A stretch of 64,000 nucleotides of DNA, from positions 1 to 64,000 of the forward strand of contig NZ_JBFHIT010000011.1 of NCBI RefSeq assembly GCF_041596335.1, given 5' to 3'. The stretch is from Mangrovibacterium sp041596335. GTDB lineage: Bacteria > Bacteroidota > Bacteroidia > Bacteroidales > Prolixibacteraceae. The notes under the pieces were generated by a model. The model was given only the letters and a program-made list of their open reading frames with translations, was not told the origin of the DNA and did no database searches. The position numbers were made by a program, and so were the translations under genes. How positions within the stretch are numbered: position 1 is the first letter of the stretch; each line of letters opens with the position of its first letter. This document shows, piece by piece, positions 43,590 through 51,274 of the stretch.

Positions 43590-44408
43590 ATGAAAACATT
43601 TTTTTACAGAATCAGAGGACGATGGCTGTTTATCGGCATGCTATTCCTCCTGAACTCCTGCGAACTTTTTGAATATCATCCTTATGACACCCAAATTTTG
43701 GATGAAACCAACGTTAACGCCAAGAATATTCAGTTAATCGAAAATCAAGACAGCTCGTCGGACACTCTACGGTTTGCATTCTTGGGCGATACGCAACGCT
43801 ACTATGATGAGACGCAGGATTTCGTTGACAATATCAACAAACGGAACGACATCGATTTTGTGATTCACGGAGGCGACATTACCGACTTTGGGCTAGCTAA
43901 AGAATACGAGTGGATGTACGACATTCTGAAAAAACTGAATGTTCCGTTTGTTACCATCATAGGTAACCACGATATTGTGGGAGAAGGTAAAAGCGTTTAC
44001 CTGGAGAAGTTTGGCGAATACAATTTCAGCTTCGTTTCGCATCGCACCCGTTTTATCTGTTTAAATACAAACGCCCTTGAGTTTGACTATTCCACACCGG
44101 TACCCGACTTCGACTACATGCTGGGATTCGTGACCGATTCCGCCGAAGTGGACCAAACCATTGTGGCCATGCATGCCGCTCCGTATGATGAACAATTCAA
44201 CAACAATTCGGCGCTCATGTTTAATTACATTCTTGAGCAATACAACAATGTTAGCTTTTGCATCCACGCCCATGGCCACAATTTAAAAGTAAATGATTTC
44301 TTCAACAATGGCATAATTTACTACGGCTGCGACGATATTTCGGGACGAAATTATATGCTATTTACGGTTACACCCGACTCCTACAGCTACACCATTGAAT
44401 ACTTTTAA
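43590..44408 (+). CDS. Metallophosphoesterase lipoprotein
   Basis: Calcineurin-like phosphoesterase of 272 aa, membrane-anchored by a lipobox LLNSC (Cys ~25). The metal motifs are FLGDTQRYYDET (GDxQ where the family has GDxH), FVIHGGDITDFG, TIIGNHDIVGE, VAMHAAPYDEQ and CIHAHGHNLK. It therefore keeps the two-metal core. An exported role on nucleotides or other phosphate esters is expected; the substrate is unknown. The next gene, encoding an outer-membrane-like protein, starts 12 nt later, so the two form a pair. Confidence 0.87.
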   Translation: MKTFFYRIRGRWLFIGMLFLLNSCELFEYHPYDTQILDETNVNAKNIQLIENQDSSSDTLRFAFLGDTQRYYDETQDFVDNINKRNDIDFVIHGGDITDFGLAKEYEWMYDILKKLNVPFVTIIGNHDIVGEGKSVYLEKFGEYNFSFVSHRTRFICLNTNALEFDYSTPVPDFDYMLGFVTDSAEVDQTIVAMHAAPYDEQFNNNSALMFNYILEQYNNVSFCIHAHGHNLKVNDFFNNGIIYYGCDDISGRNYMLFTVTPDSYSYTIEYF

Positions 44409-44420
44409 GCGAATACGACA

Positions 44421-45071
44421 ATGAAAAAGACGATATACTTTACCTTCATTCTGCTTCTTTTAGGCGGTCATCTTGTTGCGAAAGAAACTCAAACAGCAAT
44501 AGAACGACAACTTGAAAGAGATAAAAAAGAAGAACGGATTCGAGATCGATGGGCTCGCTTAATCCCCCGCCAAAACAAACTTCAGTTTGCCGGATCAATG
44601 GGTATGCTTTCCGGATCGGTTGGCTGGTACTACGGCAAAAAGAACCAATGGGAAACTGATTTGTTTTTGGGATTTATCCCTAAAATCGACAATCAAGATG
44701 CACACACAACAATTACACTCAAAGAAACCTACACCCCTTGGCGATTGCGGTTGAATGACGATTTAACTTATGAACCGCTAACCACCGGGATCTACATCAA
44801 TAAAATATTTGGTGAACACTTTTGGGAAAAGCTCCCGGAGCGCTACCCCGAAGGATACTATTTCTGGGCTGTTAACACGCGCTTCAATCTATTTATGGGA
44901 CAGGCTATTACCGTGAAACTGAACAGATCGCCTCTTTTCGGAAAGGAATTATCGTTCTTCTATGAATTTAGCACCAACGACTTGTACTTAATCAGCGCAA
45001 TAGGAAACAAAACGATCTCGCCATGGGATATTGTTAGCCTTTCTCTGGGCTTGAGATACCGGGTTCTTTAA
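44421..45071 (+). CDS. Uncharacterised outer-membrane beta-barrel-like protein
   Basis: Product of 216 aa with signal peptide (KKTIYFTFILLLLGGHLVA; cleavage near 21), then a charged helical segment (ERQLERDKKEERIRDRW), then alternating beta-strand sequence with many aromatics (MGMLSGSVGWYYGKKNQW, FFYEFSTNDLYLISAIG) ending in LSLGLRYRVL. The strand pattern suggests a small barrel in the outer membrane. No named family is recognised. It directly follows the phosphoesterase lipoprotein (12 nt) and probably shares its mRNA. Confidence 0.7.
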   Translation: MKKTIYFTFILLLLGGHLVAKETQTAIERQLERDKKEERIRDRWARLIPRQNKLQFAGSMGMLSGSVGWYYGKKNQWETDLFLGFIPKIDNQDAHTTITLKETYTPWRLRLNDDLTYEPLTTGIYINKIFGEHFWEKLPERYPEGYYFWAVNTRFNLFMGQAITVKLNRSPLFGKELSFFYEFSTNDLYLISAIGNKTISPWDIVSLSLGLRYRVL

Positions 45072-45147
45072 TTAAACTGAGATTTTCGGGGGATGCAGTC
45101 GGACTGCAATAGCCGGAACGCATCCCTCGAAAATACCGTCAAAAATC

Positions 45148-45618
45148 TTAGCGGTTGGTAATTATCTCCGGATTCAGGTCGTGGTTTTCCATCCGGTACC
45201 AGGCCAGGGCCTCGAATTTTGTTCCGGCTTTGCCATAGTTCGCGTACGGATCGATGCTAATGCCACCACGTGGTAGGAATTTACCCCAGACCTCAATGTA
45301 TTTTGGATCCATCAACTTTACCAAATCTTTCATGATGATATTGATGCAATCTTCGTGAAAATCGCCATGATTCCGGAAGCTGAACAAATACAACTTCAGC
45401 GATTTACTTTCAACCATTTTCTCACCGGGAATGTAGCTGATGTAGACGGTTGCGAAATCAGGCTGTCCGGTAATGGGGCACAGGCTTGTAAACTCAGGCG
45501 AATTGAATTTCACCCAATAATCGTTCTCCGGATGCTTATTATCAAAGGTTTCCAATACTTCCGGATTATAGTTGAATCCGTAGTTGGTTGCACTTCCTAA
45601 ATGTTTCAAATTGTCCAT
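45148..45618 (-). CDS. queF: NADPH-dependent 7-cyano-7-deazaguanine reductase
   Basis: Reduces preQ0 to preQ1 in queuosine synthesis. The short (unimodular) 156-aa form, with the nucleophile Cys47 in SPEFTSLCPITGQPD (Asp54 next), E in KMVESKSLKLYLFSFR, and HGDFHEDCI. It is the last gene of the yhhQ-queC-queF operon; 79 bp separate it from queC. Confidence 0.95.
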   Translation of the reverse strand: MDNLKHLGSATNYGFNYNPEVLETFDNKHPENDYWVKFNSPEFTSLCPITGQPDFATVYISYIPGEKMVESKSLKLYLFSFRNHGDFHEDCINIIMKDLVKLMDPKYIEVWGKFLPRGGISIDPYANYGKAGTKFEALAWYRMENHDLNPEIITNR

Positions 45619-45697
45619 AGTGGTAAAAAAGAGGTTAATTTTTTGCGAGAAGAAACAAGTTTAAAACGACACGAACACAATGATGCGGATTGGCCGC

Positions 45698-46357
45698 TTA
45701 AGGCCGTTTCGCCAAATAGCTTTCCAGACCATTTCTTCGTAGTTTACAGGCCGGACAGTTTCCGCATCCGTCGCCAACAATACCGTTATAGCAGGTCAGC
45801 GTTTTTGTACGAACTAAATCGAAAACGCCTAGTTCGTCGGACAAATGCCAGACTTCTTCCTTACTCCGCCACATCAGCGGAGTGTGTATTTCGTACGCAA
45901 AATCCATCGACAAATTCAGCGTTTGGTTGAGCGAACGGATAAACTCATCACGACAGTCGGGATAACCGCTGTAATCGGCCTGCCCAACTCCGGTAACCAG
46001 ATGATGAATTCCCTTCGACTTGGCATAAATGGCAGCATAGGTCAGAAACAACATATTACGCCCTTCAACCAAGGTGTTCGGAGGACTATTGTCCGGTTTT
46101 TCAGCCTCAACATCCATCCCCGGTGTCGTCAGCGCATTGTTGGTAATTTGCCCGAGTAAATCGAGCTTCAAAACCTGAAAAGGAACCTGAGCATCATTCG
46201 CGATCTTAGCCGCTAGTTCCAGCTCTAGTCGGTGCTTCTGCCCGTAGTCGAACGAAAGGGCCTCAACCTCTGCGAACTTCTGCTTTGCCCAAAACAAACA
46301 GGTTGTTGAATCCTGCCCCCCCGAGAAAACGACTAATGCCTTGTTTCTTTTGCTCAT
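45698..46357 (-). CDS. queC: 7-cyano-7-deazaguanine synthase
   Basis: ATP-dependent ligase/PP-loop enzyme that converts 7-carboxy-7-deazaguanine to preQ0. The PP-loop VFSGGQDSTTCLFWA lies at the N-terminus, and the zinc-binding cysteines are in CYNGIVGDGCGNCPACKLR. At 219 aa it is full length. It is the middle gene of the queuosine operon; 113 bp separate it from the transporter gene. Confidence 0.95.
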   Translation of the reverse strand: MSKRNKALVVFSGGQDSTTCLFWAKQKFAEVEALSFDYGQKHRLELELAAKIANDAQVPFQVLKLDLLGQITNNALTTPGMDVEAEKPDNSPPNTLVEGRNMLFLTYAAIYAKSKGIHHLVTGVGQADYSGYPDCRDEFIRSLNQTLNLSMDFAYEIHTPLMWRSKEEVWHLSDELGVFDLVRTKTLTCYNGIVGDGCGNCPACKLRRNGLESYLAKRP

Positions 46358-46390
46358 TTCGTTGCGCTTATCAGCTTTTCAATTTAAAAA

Positions 46391-46456
46391 TCAAGATCGG
46401 AGAACACCAATATGCTTTCCTGTTCCCTCGTCAAATTGAATAGCTTCATATTCCAT
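46391..46456 (-). other. Possible 21-codon ORF between yhhQ and queC
   Basis: An ATG at 46456 opens a 21-codon frame (MEYEAIQFDEGTGKHIGVLRS) to TGA at 46391-46393. Composition looks coding-like, and AAGAAAAA precedes the ATG, but no family is recognised. It could be a leader peptide, a gene remnant, or chance. Confidence 0.25.
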
Positions 46457-46470
46457 TTTTTCTTCGAATT

Positions 46471-47151
46471 CTAGATTTGTTTCAACCTAAAAGGATTGTA
46501 TGAAATTTCCTCGTCATACGCGTCCACCCCTTCAATCTGCTTTACTTTTCGGACTACCAGAATGGTGACAGGCAAAATAATTATTTCGTAGGTTGTTTTT
46601 AGCATTGCCTGCGTCAAAATCATGGTTAGGATTACCGGCAGCGGGAAAATGCCCGCGAAAGCGATGGTGATAAAAATCAGCGAATCAACTCCTTCACCAG
46701 CAATAGTAGACACAATGGCCCGCAATGAAAAACCTCGACCTTTGGTCATCAGCTTAAACTTACTCATAACGTAGGCATTCAGGAACGAACCCGCCATATA
46801 AGCCATTAAACTGGCAACTACCAACCGGATTGAGCTTCCCAAAATGGTCTGAAAGGCTGCTTCGTTTTCGTAGAAAGGTGCGGCCGGAACAGCTATGGCC
46901 AGTGCAAAAAATAAAGCGGCTATGATATTCACGGCAAAACCGGCCCATATAATCAGGCGCGCTTTAGCATAGCCCCAAACCTCGGCAATTACGTCGTTTA
47001 CGATGTAGGCAATCGGGAAAATCAGCACACCTGCTGGAGCCGACCAAGGGCCGATCATGATGATTTTTGACGCTAAAATGTTGGCGATTAAAAGACTGGC
47101 AGCGAATAGAACCCCAGTCAACAGGAATAAAACAGATACTTGCTTTTTCAT
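46471..47151 (-). CDS. yhhQ: Queuosine precursor transporter (YhhQ/VUT-1 family)
   Basis: Inner-membrane uptake of preQ0/preQ1. The 226-aa product has about six hydrophobic helices; family motifs are IFPIAYIVNDVIAEVWGYA (~residue 45) and STIAGEGVDSLIFITIAF (~residue 150). Queuosine assignment is supported by co-location with queC and queF and by the preQ1-like aptamer in its leader. E. coli yhhQ imports both preQ0 and preQ1. It is the first gene of the operon. Confidence 0.92.
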   Translation of the reverse strand: MKKQVSVLFLLTGVLFAASLLIANILASKIIMIGPWSAPAGVLIFPIAYIVNDVIAEVWGYAKARLIIWAGFAVNIIAALFFALAIAVPAAPFYENEAAFQTILGSSIRLVVASLMAYMAGSFLNAYVMSKFKLMTKGRGFSLRAIVSTIAGEGVDSLIFITIAFAGIFPLPVILTMILTQAMLKTTYEIIILPVTILVVRKVKQIEGVDAYDEEISYNPFRLKQI

Positions 47152-47186
47152 GACTCTTGTTTTTTACGTGGTTATCAAGAACACGT
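47151..47186 (-). promoter_or_regulatory. Candidate preQ1-I riboswitch in the yhhQ leader
   Basis: Minus-strand leader directly before yhhQ. P1 ACGTG (47186-47182) pairs with CACGT (47170-47166). The loop TTCTTGATAAC (47181-47171) opens with the TTC that begins loop 1 of preQ1-I aptamers. After P1 come six A (47165-47160), and CAAGA (47159-47155) pairs with TCTTG (47180-47176) in the loop to form the H-type pseudoknot. The CAAGAG segment also overlaps the likely ribosome-binding site, 2 nt before the ATG. Ligand-bound folding would therefore hide the start. The assignment is by eye from the class consensus. Confidence 0.7.
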
Positions 47187-47202
47187 GATTCATAATTGGG
47201 TG

Positions 47203-47232
47203 CAAAGATAATGAATCCGCCAGAACTACAAA
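47203..47232 (-). promoter_or_regulatory. Promoter of the yhhQ-queC-queF operon
   Basis: On the minus strand TTTG (47232-47229) and TATCTTTG (47210-47203) are 18 bp apart, matching both halves of the Bacteroidota consensus. Transcription should start near 47199, just before the aptamer. Confidence 0.6.
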
Positions 47233-47404
47233 TAGGGTAAACAACCAGTCATCCTGTTTTTTAAATTTTCGACACAACCAAACGCAGCTAAAGGTCGTTC
47301 GCATTTTACATTAACGCATAAGACGATTAATTTCAAAACAATACCTATTCATACTCCCACAAATGGCGTGATAACATGACTGCGTATTATCTAACAAAAT
47401 TTGC

Positions 47405-47412
47405 TATTTTTG
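47405..47412 (+). promoter_or_regulatory. -7 box (TATTTTTG) for the second DEAD-box gene
   Basis: TATTTTTGC fits TAnnTTTG; start of transcription near 47416 gives a ~74-nt leader before the ATG at 47490. Confidence 0.45.
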
Positions 47413-47489
47413 CATGTAGAACAGAATGAGAGCGTCACCCACCAGATCACTTCTCTTTCTTGAGATAACGAAATTTATTCCCGCTTTTT

Positions 47490-48743
47490 ATGAAGTTTCA
47501 CGAGTTTGATTTACACGACGACATTTTAGATGCCCTCCACGACATGGGTTTCGACGAAGCCACACAAGTTCAGGAAAATACCATTCCTATTATTTTAGAA
47601 GGACATGACCTGATTGGATGTGCCCAAACCGGAACAGGCAAAACAGCCGCGTTCATGTTGCCCATCATTGAAAAGGTATCGCAATTTGAAGCCGGCAAGA
47701 CGCGGGCCCTCATAGTTGTCCCAACCCGTGAACTGGCGATACAGATTGAACAGCAAGTGCAAGGCTTTTCGTATTATGCCGGAACAACCTCATGCGCGAT
47801 CTATGGTGGCGGAGATGGAAAGGAATGGGAAGTACAACGCAAAGCGCTGGAAAAAGGCGTTGACATTATTGTTGCGACTCCCGGAAAACTAATCTCCTTC
47901 ATCGACAATAGCATTGCAGATTTAAGTCATGTTGAATTCGCTGTTTTAGACGAAGCCGACCGTATGCTCGACATCGGGTTTCACGACGATATTGTTAGAA
48001 TTTTCAGCCATTTGCCGACTAAACGCCAAACATTAATGTTCAGCGCGACGATGCCTCCAAAGATCAAACAGCTCGCATCGAAGGTATTAACCAACCCAAA
48101 AGAATTTGCTTCAGCCATCAGCAAACCGGCCGAAGGAGTTTTACAGGCCGCATACATTTGTCACGAAGAGCAAAAATTACCGCTCATTCAGCAACTAATC
48201 TCCGGCAAAGACGATTGCCAAAGCATTATTGTCTTCTCCTCCACTAAACGAAAGGTAAACCTAATCGTTCGTGCCCTGCAAAAAAAAGGTCTGGACGCAC
48301 AAGGCATTTCGTCGGATTTGGAGCAAAAAGAACGCGAAGAAGTGCTGATGAAGTTCCGTGCACGACAAACCCGGATTATTGTTGCCACTGATGTACTAAG
48401 CCGCGGGATCGACATCAAAGACATTAACCTGGTGGTTAATTTCGATGTTCCCGGCGATGCGGAAGACTATGTTCACCGAATCGGACGTACTGCGCGGGCG
48501 AACACCACCGGTATTGCGCTCACGTTTGTGAATGCCGACGACATGTACAAATTCCAGCAAATTGAAGCGCTGATTGAAAGTGAAGTATACAAGGCTCCAC
48601 TGCCACCCGAATTGGGTGAAGGACCTGAGTGGAAAGTCATCAACAAACGAAAAGGGGGCAAAAAAGGGAATTTCCGTAAAAAAGGAAACAGCGGCGGTGG
48701 CGACTTCAAACGTAAGCCTAAAAGTTCAAGTGAGAACCGATAG
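47490..48743 (+). CDS. DEAD-box RNA helicase
   Basis: ATP-dependent RNA helicase of 417 aa. It shows Q-motif MGFDEATQVQENTIP, Walker A CAQTGTGKTAAF, VVPTRELAIQ, DEAD box VLDEADRMLDIGF, SAT motif MFSATMP and motif VI YVHRIGRTARA. The basic tail (KRKGGKKGNFRKKGNSGGG) is short and Lys/Gly-rich, different from the Arg/Gly tail of the helicase at 32567-33835. It may be the cold-shock or ribosome-biogenesis member of the set; the sequence does not say. Confidence 0.92.
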   Translation: MKFHEFDLHDDILDALHDMGFDEATQVQENTIPIILEGHDLIGCAQTGTGKTAAFMLPIIEKVSQFEAGKTRALIVVPTRELAIQIEQQVQGFSYYAGTTSCAIYGGGDGKEWEVQRKALEKGVDIIVATPGKLISFIDNSIADLSHVEFAVLDEADRMLDIGFHDDIVRIFSHLPTKRQTLMFSATMPPKIKQLASKVLTNPKEFASAISKPAEGVLQAAYICHEEQKLPLIQQLISGKDDCQSIIVFSSTKRKVNLIVRALQKKGLDAQGISSDLEQKEREEVLMKFRARQTRIIVATDVLSRGIDIKDINLVVNFDVPGDAEDYVHRIGRTARANTTGIALTFVNADDMYKFQQIEALIESEVYKAPLPPELGEGPEWKVINKRKGGKKGNFRKKGNSGGGDFKRKPKSSSENR

Positions 48744-48840
48744 CCTCGCGACAAAGTGATCCGAATCAATTATCGTGTTCCGACTTCAACGAACTAACTT
48801 AGGCAAGTAAACGCCTGCATTGATCTTCGACCGGCACCTA

Positions 48841-48875
48841 GCATCTCTATCCTCATCGCAAAAGGACAGAGATGC
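48841..48875. terminator. Hairpin between helicase and acyl-CoA ligase genes
   Basis: GCATCTCTATCCT pairs with AGGACAGAGATGC (48841-48853 with 48863-48875), 12 of 13 positions, 9-nt loop. It lies between convergent genes; there is no T-tract, so the terminator role is positional. Confidence 0.55.
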
Positions 48876-48886
48876 CACATCCCATC

Positions 48887-50539
48887 CTAAACGACTTGAA
48901 TCCCCTGCTCCTCGAGCAACTTGAGGCCCAAATCTTTCAACTTATATTTCTGAATTTTCCCACTTGCAGTCATGGGGAAAGCATCAACAAAAAACACGTA
49001 TTTCGGTATTTTATAGCGGGCAATTTGTCCGCGGCAGTATTCCTGAACCTCTGCTTCCGATAGATTTTTACCAGCCTTTAATTTGATGAAAGCTCCAACC
49101 TGTTCGCCGTATTTCGGACTCGGTATTCCGGCCACTTCGACAGCTTCAACCGGTTCAAGTTTGAACAAAAAGTTTTCAAGCTCTCGCGGATAAATATTTT
49201 CACCACCACGAATAATCATATCCTTAATACGTCCGGTAATCCTATAAAAACCCTCATCGGTACGCTCGGCCAAATCTCCGGAGTGAAGCCACCCGTCCTT
49301 ATCGATTGCTTTTCGGGTTGCTTCTTCATTTTTGTAATAGCCCTTCATCACATTGTACCCACGGCAACAAATTTCGCCTTGTTCATTATCAGCACATTCC
49401 TCGCCTGTTTCCGGGTTAAAAATAGCCACTTCAACGTTCGGAAACTCAAAGCCAACTGTAGTTGCACGTACTTCCGGTGCGTTGTGCGTACGCGTTGCTG
49501 TCATACCAGGCGATGCTTCGGTTAACCCATACACGCTGATGATGTCTTTGATATGCATCTTGTCCATCACCTGTTTCATCGTTTCAATCGGACAAAGTGC
49601 CCCTGCCATAATTCCGGTCCGAAGGCTTGTCAGATCAAACAAATCAAACATTGGATGATTCAGTTCTGCAATAAACATGGTTGGCACCCCATAAATAGCG
49701 GTACACTTTTCCTTTTCAATCGATGCCAGCACCATCAGCGGATCAAAATCCTCGGTAATTACCATCGTGGCACCATGCGACACAATGGCACATAACGCCA
49801 AAACACATCCAAAACAGTGAAAGAAAGGCACACACACAAGCAATCGTTCGGCAGAAGTAAACCGCATACACTCGCCGGTTGCTTTACCATTATTCAGAAT
49901 ATTGTGATGGGAGAGCATAACGCCCTTCGGGAATCCGGTTGTACCCGATGTATATTGCATATTAACAACATCGTGACAGTTCACCGAAGTTTTGACATCT
50001 TCGAGCTCCAGATCATCCAAATGACTACCGAGAAGCATCAACTCGGCTGTATTAAACATGCCCCTGTGCTTTTCCTGTCCAATGAAAACGACATTCTTCA
50101 ATTCAGGGAATTTTGGTGACTTCAACTCGCCACGAGAATGTGTTTTTAACTCCGGAATCAACTCGAACATCATGTTCACATAATCGCTGTCCCGATATTC
50201 ACCAATCATGCAAAGTGTCTGAACATCCGCATTTTTCAGCAGGAATTCGAGTTCCGAAAGTTTGTAATTGGTGTTGATGGTTACTAACACTGCACCAATC
50301 TTCGCGGTGGCAAACATAAAAGTCAGCCAATCCGGAACATTGTTGGCCCAGATCCCAACTTTATCACCTTTGTGAATCCCGATATACATCAACCCTTTAG
50401 CCAGATGGTCGACTCGCTCATTAAACTGGCTGTATGTAAAACGTAGATTTCGATCGGGGTAAACCATGAATTCCTTATCCGGAGTCTCGAAGGCATATTT
50501 TTCAAGAATGCCTCCCAAGGTATAGTCGATTAATTGCAT
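48887..50539 (-). CDS. AMP-binding fatty-acyl-CoA ligase
   Basis: Adenylate-forming enzyme of 550 aa that should make acyl-CoA from a carboxylic acid. The P-loop-like motif QYTSGTTGFPKGVMLSH (~190), YGLTEASPGMT, GWLHSGDLAERTDEG, the hinge ITGRIKDMIIRGGENIYPRE and the C-terminal catalytic Lys in PMTASGKIQKYKL are all present, the pattern of medium- or long-chain acyl-CoA synthetases. The cupin regulator gene ends 25 nt upstream on the same strand, so they are an operon and the regulator may control it. Confidence 0.92.
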   Translation of the reverse strand: MQLIDYTLGGILEKYAFETPDKEFMVYPDRNLRFTYSQFNERVDHLAKGLMYIGIHKGDKVGIWANNVPDWLTFMFATAKIGAVLVTINTNYKLSELEFLLKNADVQTLCMIGEYRDSDYVNMMFELIPELKTHSRGELKSPKFPELKNVVFIGQEKHRGMFNTAELMLLGSHLDDLELEDVKTSVNCHDVVNMQYTSGTTGFPKGVMLSHHNILNNGKATGECMRFTSAERLLVCVPFFHCFGCVLALCAIVSHGATMVITEDFDPLMVLASIEKEKCTAIYGVPTMFIAELNHPMFDLFDLTSLRTGIMAGALCPIETMKQVMDKMHIKDIISVYGLTEASPGMTATRTHNAPEVRATTVGFEFPNVEVAIFNPETGEECADNEQGEICCRGYNVMKGYYKNEEATRKAIDKDGWLHSGDLAERTDEGFYRITGRIKDMIIRGGENIYPRELENFLFKLEPVEAVEVAGIPSPKYGEQVGAFIKLKAGKNLSEAEVQEYCRGQIARYKIPKYVFFVDAFPMTASGKIQKYKLKDLGLKLLEEQGIQVV

Positions 50540-50564
50540 GCGGTAAATTTAGATGTTGAATGAA

Positions 50565-51140
50565 CTAGAACGGGGCGTAAACCACTGCCAAGATGCGCGC
50601 CTTCTGCTTATTCGCGGCATGAATATTATGCATCACAATTGAATCGAGATAAATACTATCGCCCGCACTCAAGGTAAAAAGATCTTTTCCGTAATTAATT
50701 TCAATCTGTCCTTCCAGCACATAAATGAACTCCTCCCCTTCGTGGGTCGAAAGTTTATAGTCCGACTGTTCGCTTGGTTCAATTTCAACGATGAACGGCT
50801 CCATATTTCGACCAGCCTTATCGGCAGCCAAAGAGAAAAAGTTTAAATGCTCACGGGAACCACTATCCGACGAGGAGAAACGAACTCCTTTAGATTTGTC
50901 TTCGCCACGAACTACGACAGGCCCCAAGTGATCGCTATCGTCCAGAAAAGTTCCCAGCCGAACTCCCATCGCCCGGGCAATTTTAAGCAATGGCGACAAT
51001 GATGGGATAACCCCTTCTTTTTCAATCTTATCGATCAGATCAGCAGATAGTCCCGACAATTCGGCTAAGCCTTCCAGACTCAGTTTTTGGGTTTCCCGAA
51101 TGCGTTTAATCTTCGATCCCAGGTTGTTTTCTACAGCCAT
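50565..51140 (-). CDS. XRE-family regulator with cupin domain
   Basis: Transcriptional regulator of 191 aa. An HTH_3/XRE domain covers residues ~8-60 (KIKRIRETQKLSLEGLAELSG, in part; LSADLIDKIEKEGVIPSL), and a cupin_2 domain follows (~105-188: TEHEGEEFIYVLEGQIEINY type; SAGDSIYLDSIVMHNI). Such proteins sense small molecules through the cupin. It lies directly upstream of the acyl-CoA ligase gene in the same operon, so an acyl or CoA-thioester signal is plausible but inferred. Confidence 0.9.
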   Translation of the reverse strand: MAVENNLGSKIKRIRETQKLSLEGLAELSGLSADLIDKIEKEGVIPSLSPLLKIARAMGVRLGTFLDDSDHLGPVVVRGEDKSKGVRFSSSDSGSREHLNFFSLAADKAGRNMEPFIVEIEPSEQSDYKLSTHEGEEFIYVLEGQIEINYGKDLFTLSAGDSIYLDSIVMHNIHAANKQKARILAVVYAPF

Positions 51141-51224
51141 TTTGTTTTGGTTTTTCAGATGATGACTGACAAAATTAATTTTATTTTGAAAGTCCTCAAA
51201 TCTTAGCGACTATCTTTTAACATG

Positions 51225-51253
51225 AAAAAGAGGCAACCTTTCGGCTGCCTCTT
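51225..51253 (-). terminator. Terminator of the glgP gene
   Basis: Stem AAGAGGCA / TGCCTCTT (51228-51235 with 51246-51253), loop of 10 nt; on the minus strand five T follow. Confidence 0.88.
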
Positions 51254-51274
51254 CAATTATGTTTTCAACACTTC

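Larger units (their letters stand above)
47152..47489. other. 338-bp divergent intergenic region
   Basis: Holds the yhhQ leader aptamer and promoter on the minus side (47151-47232) and the helicase -7 box on the plus side (47405-47412). The middle part (about 47235-47400) has no recognisable feature. Confidence 0.6.
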
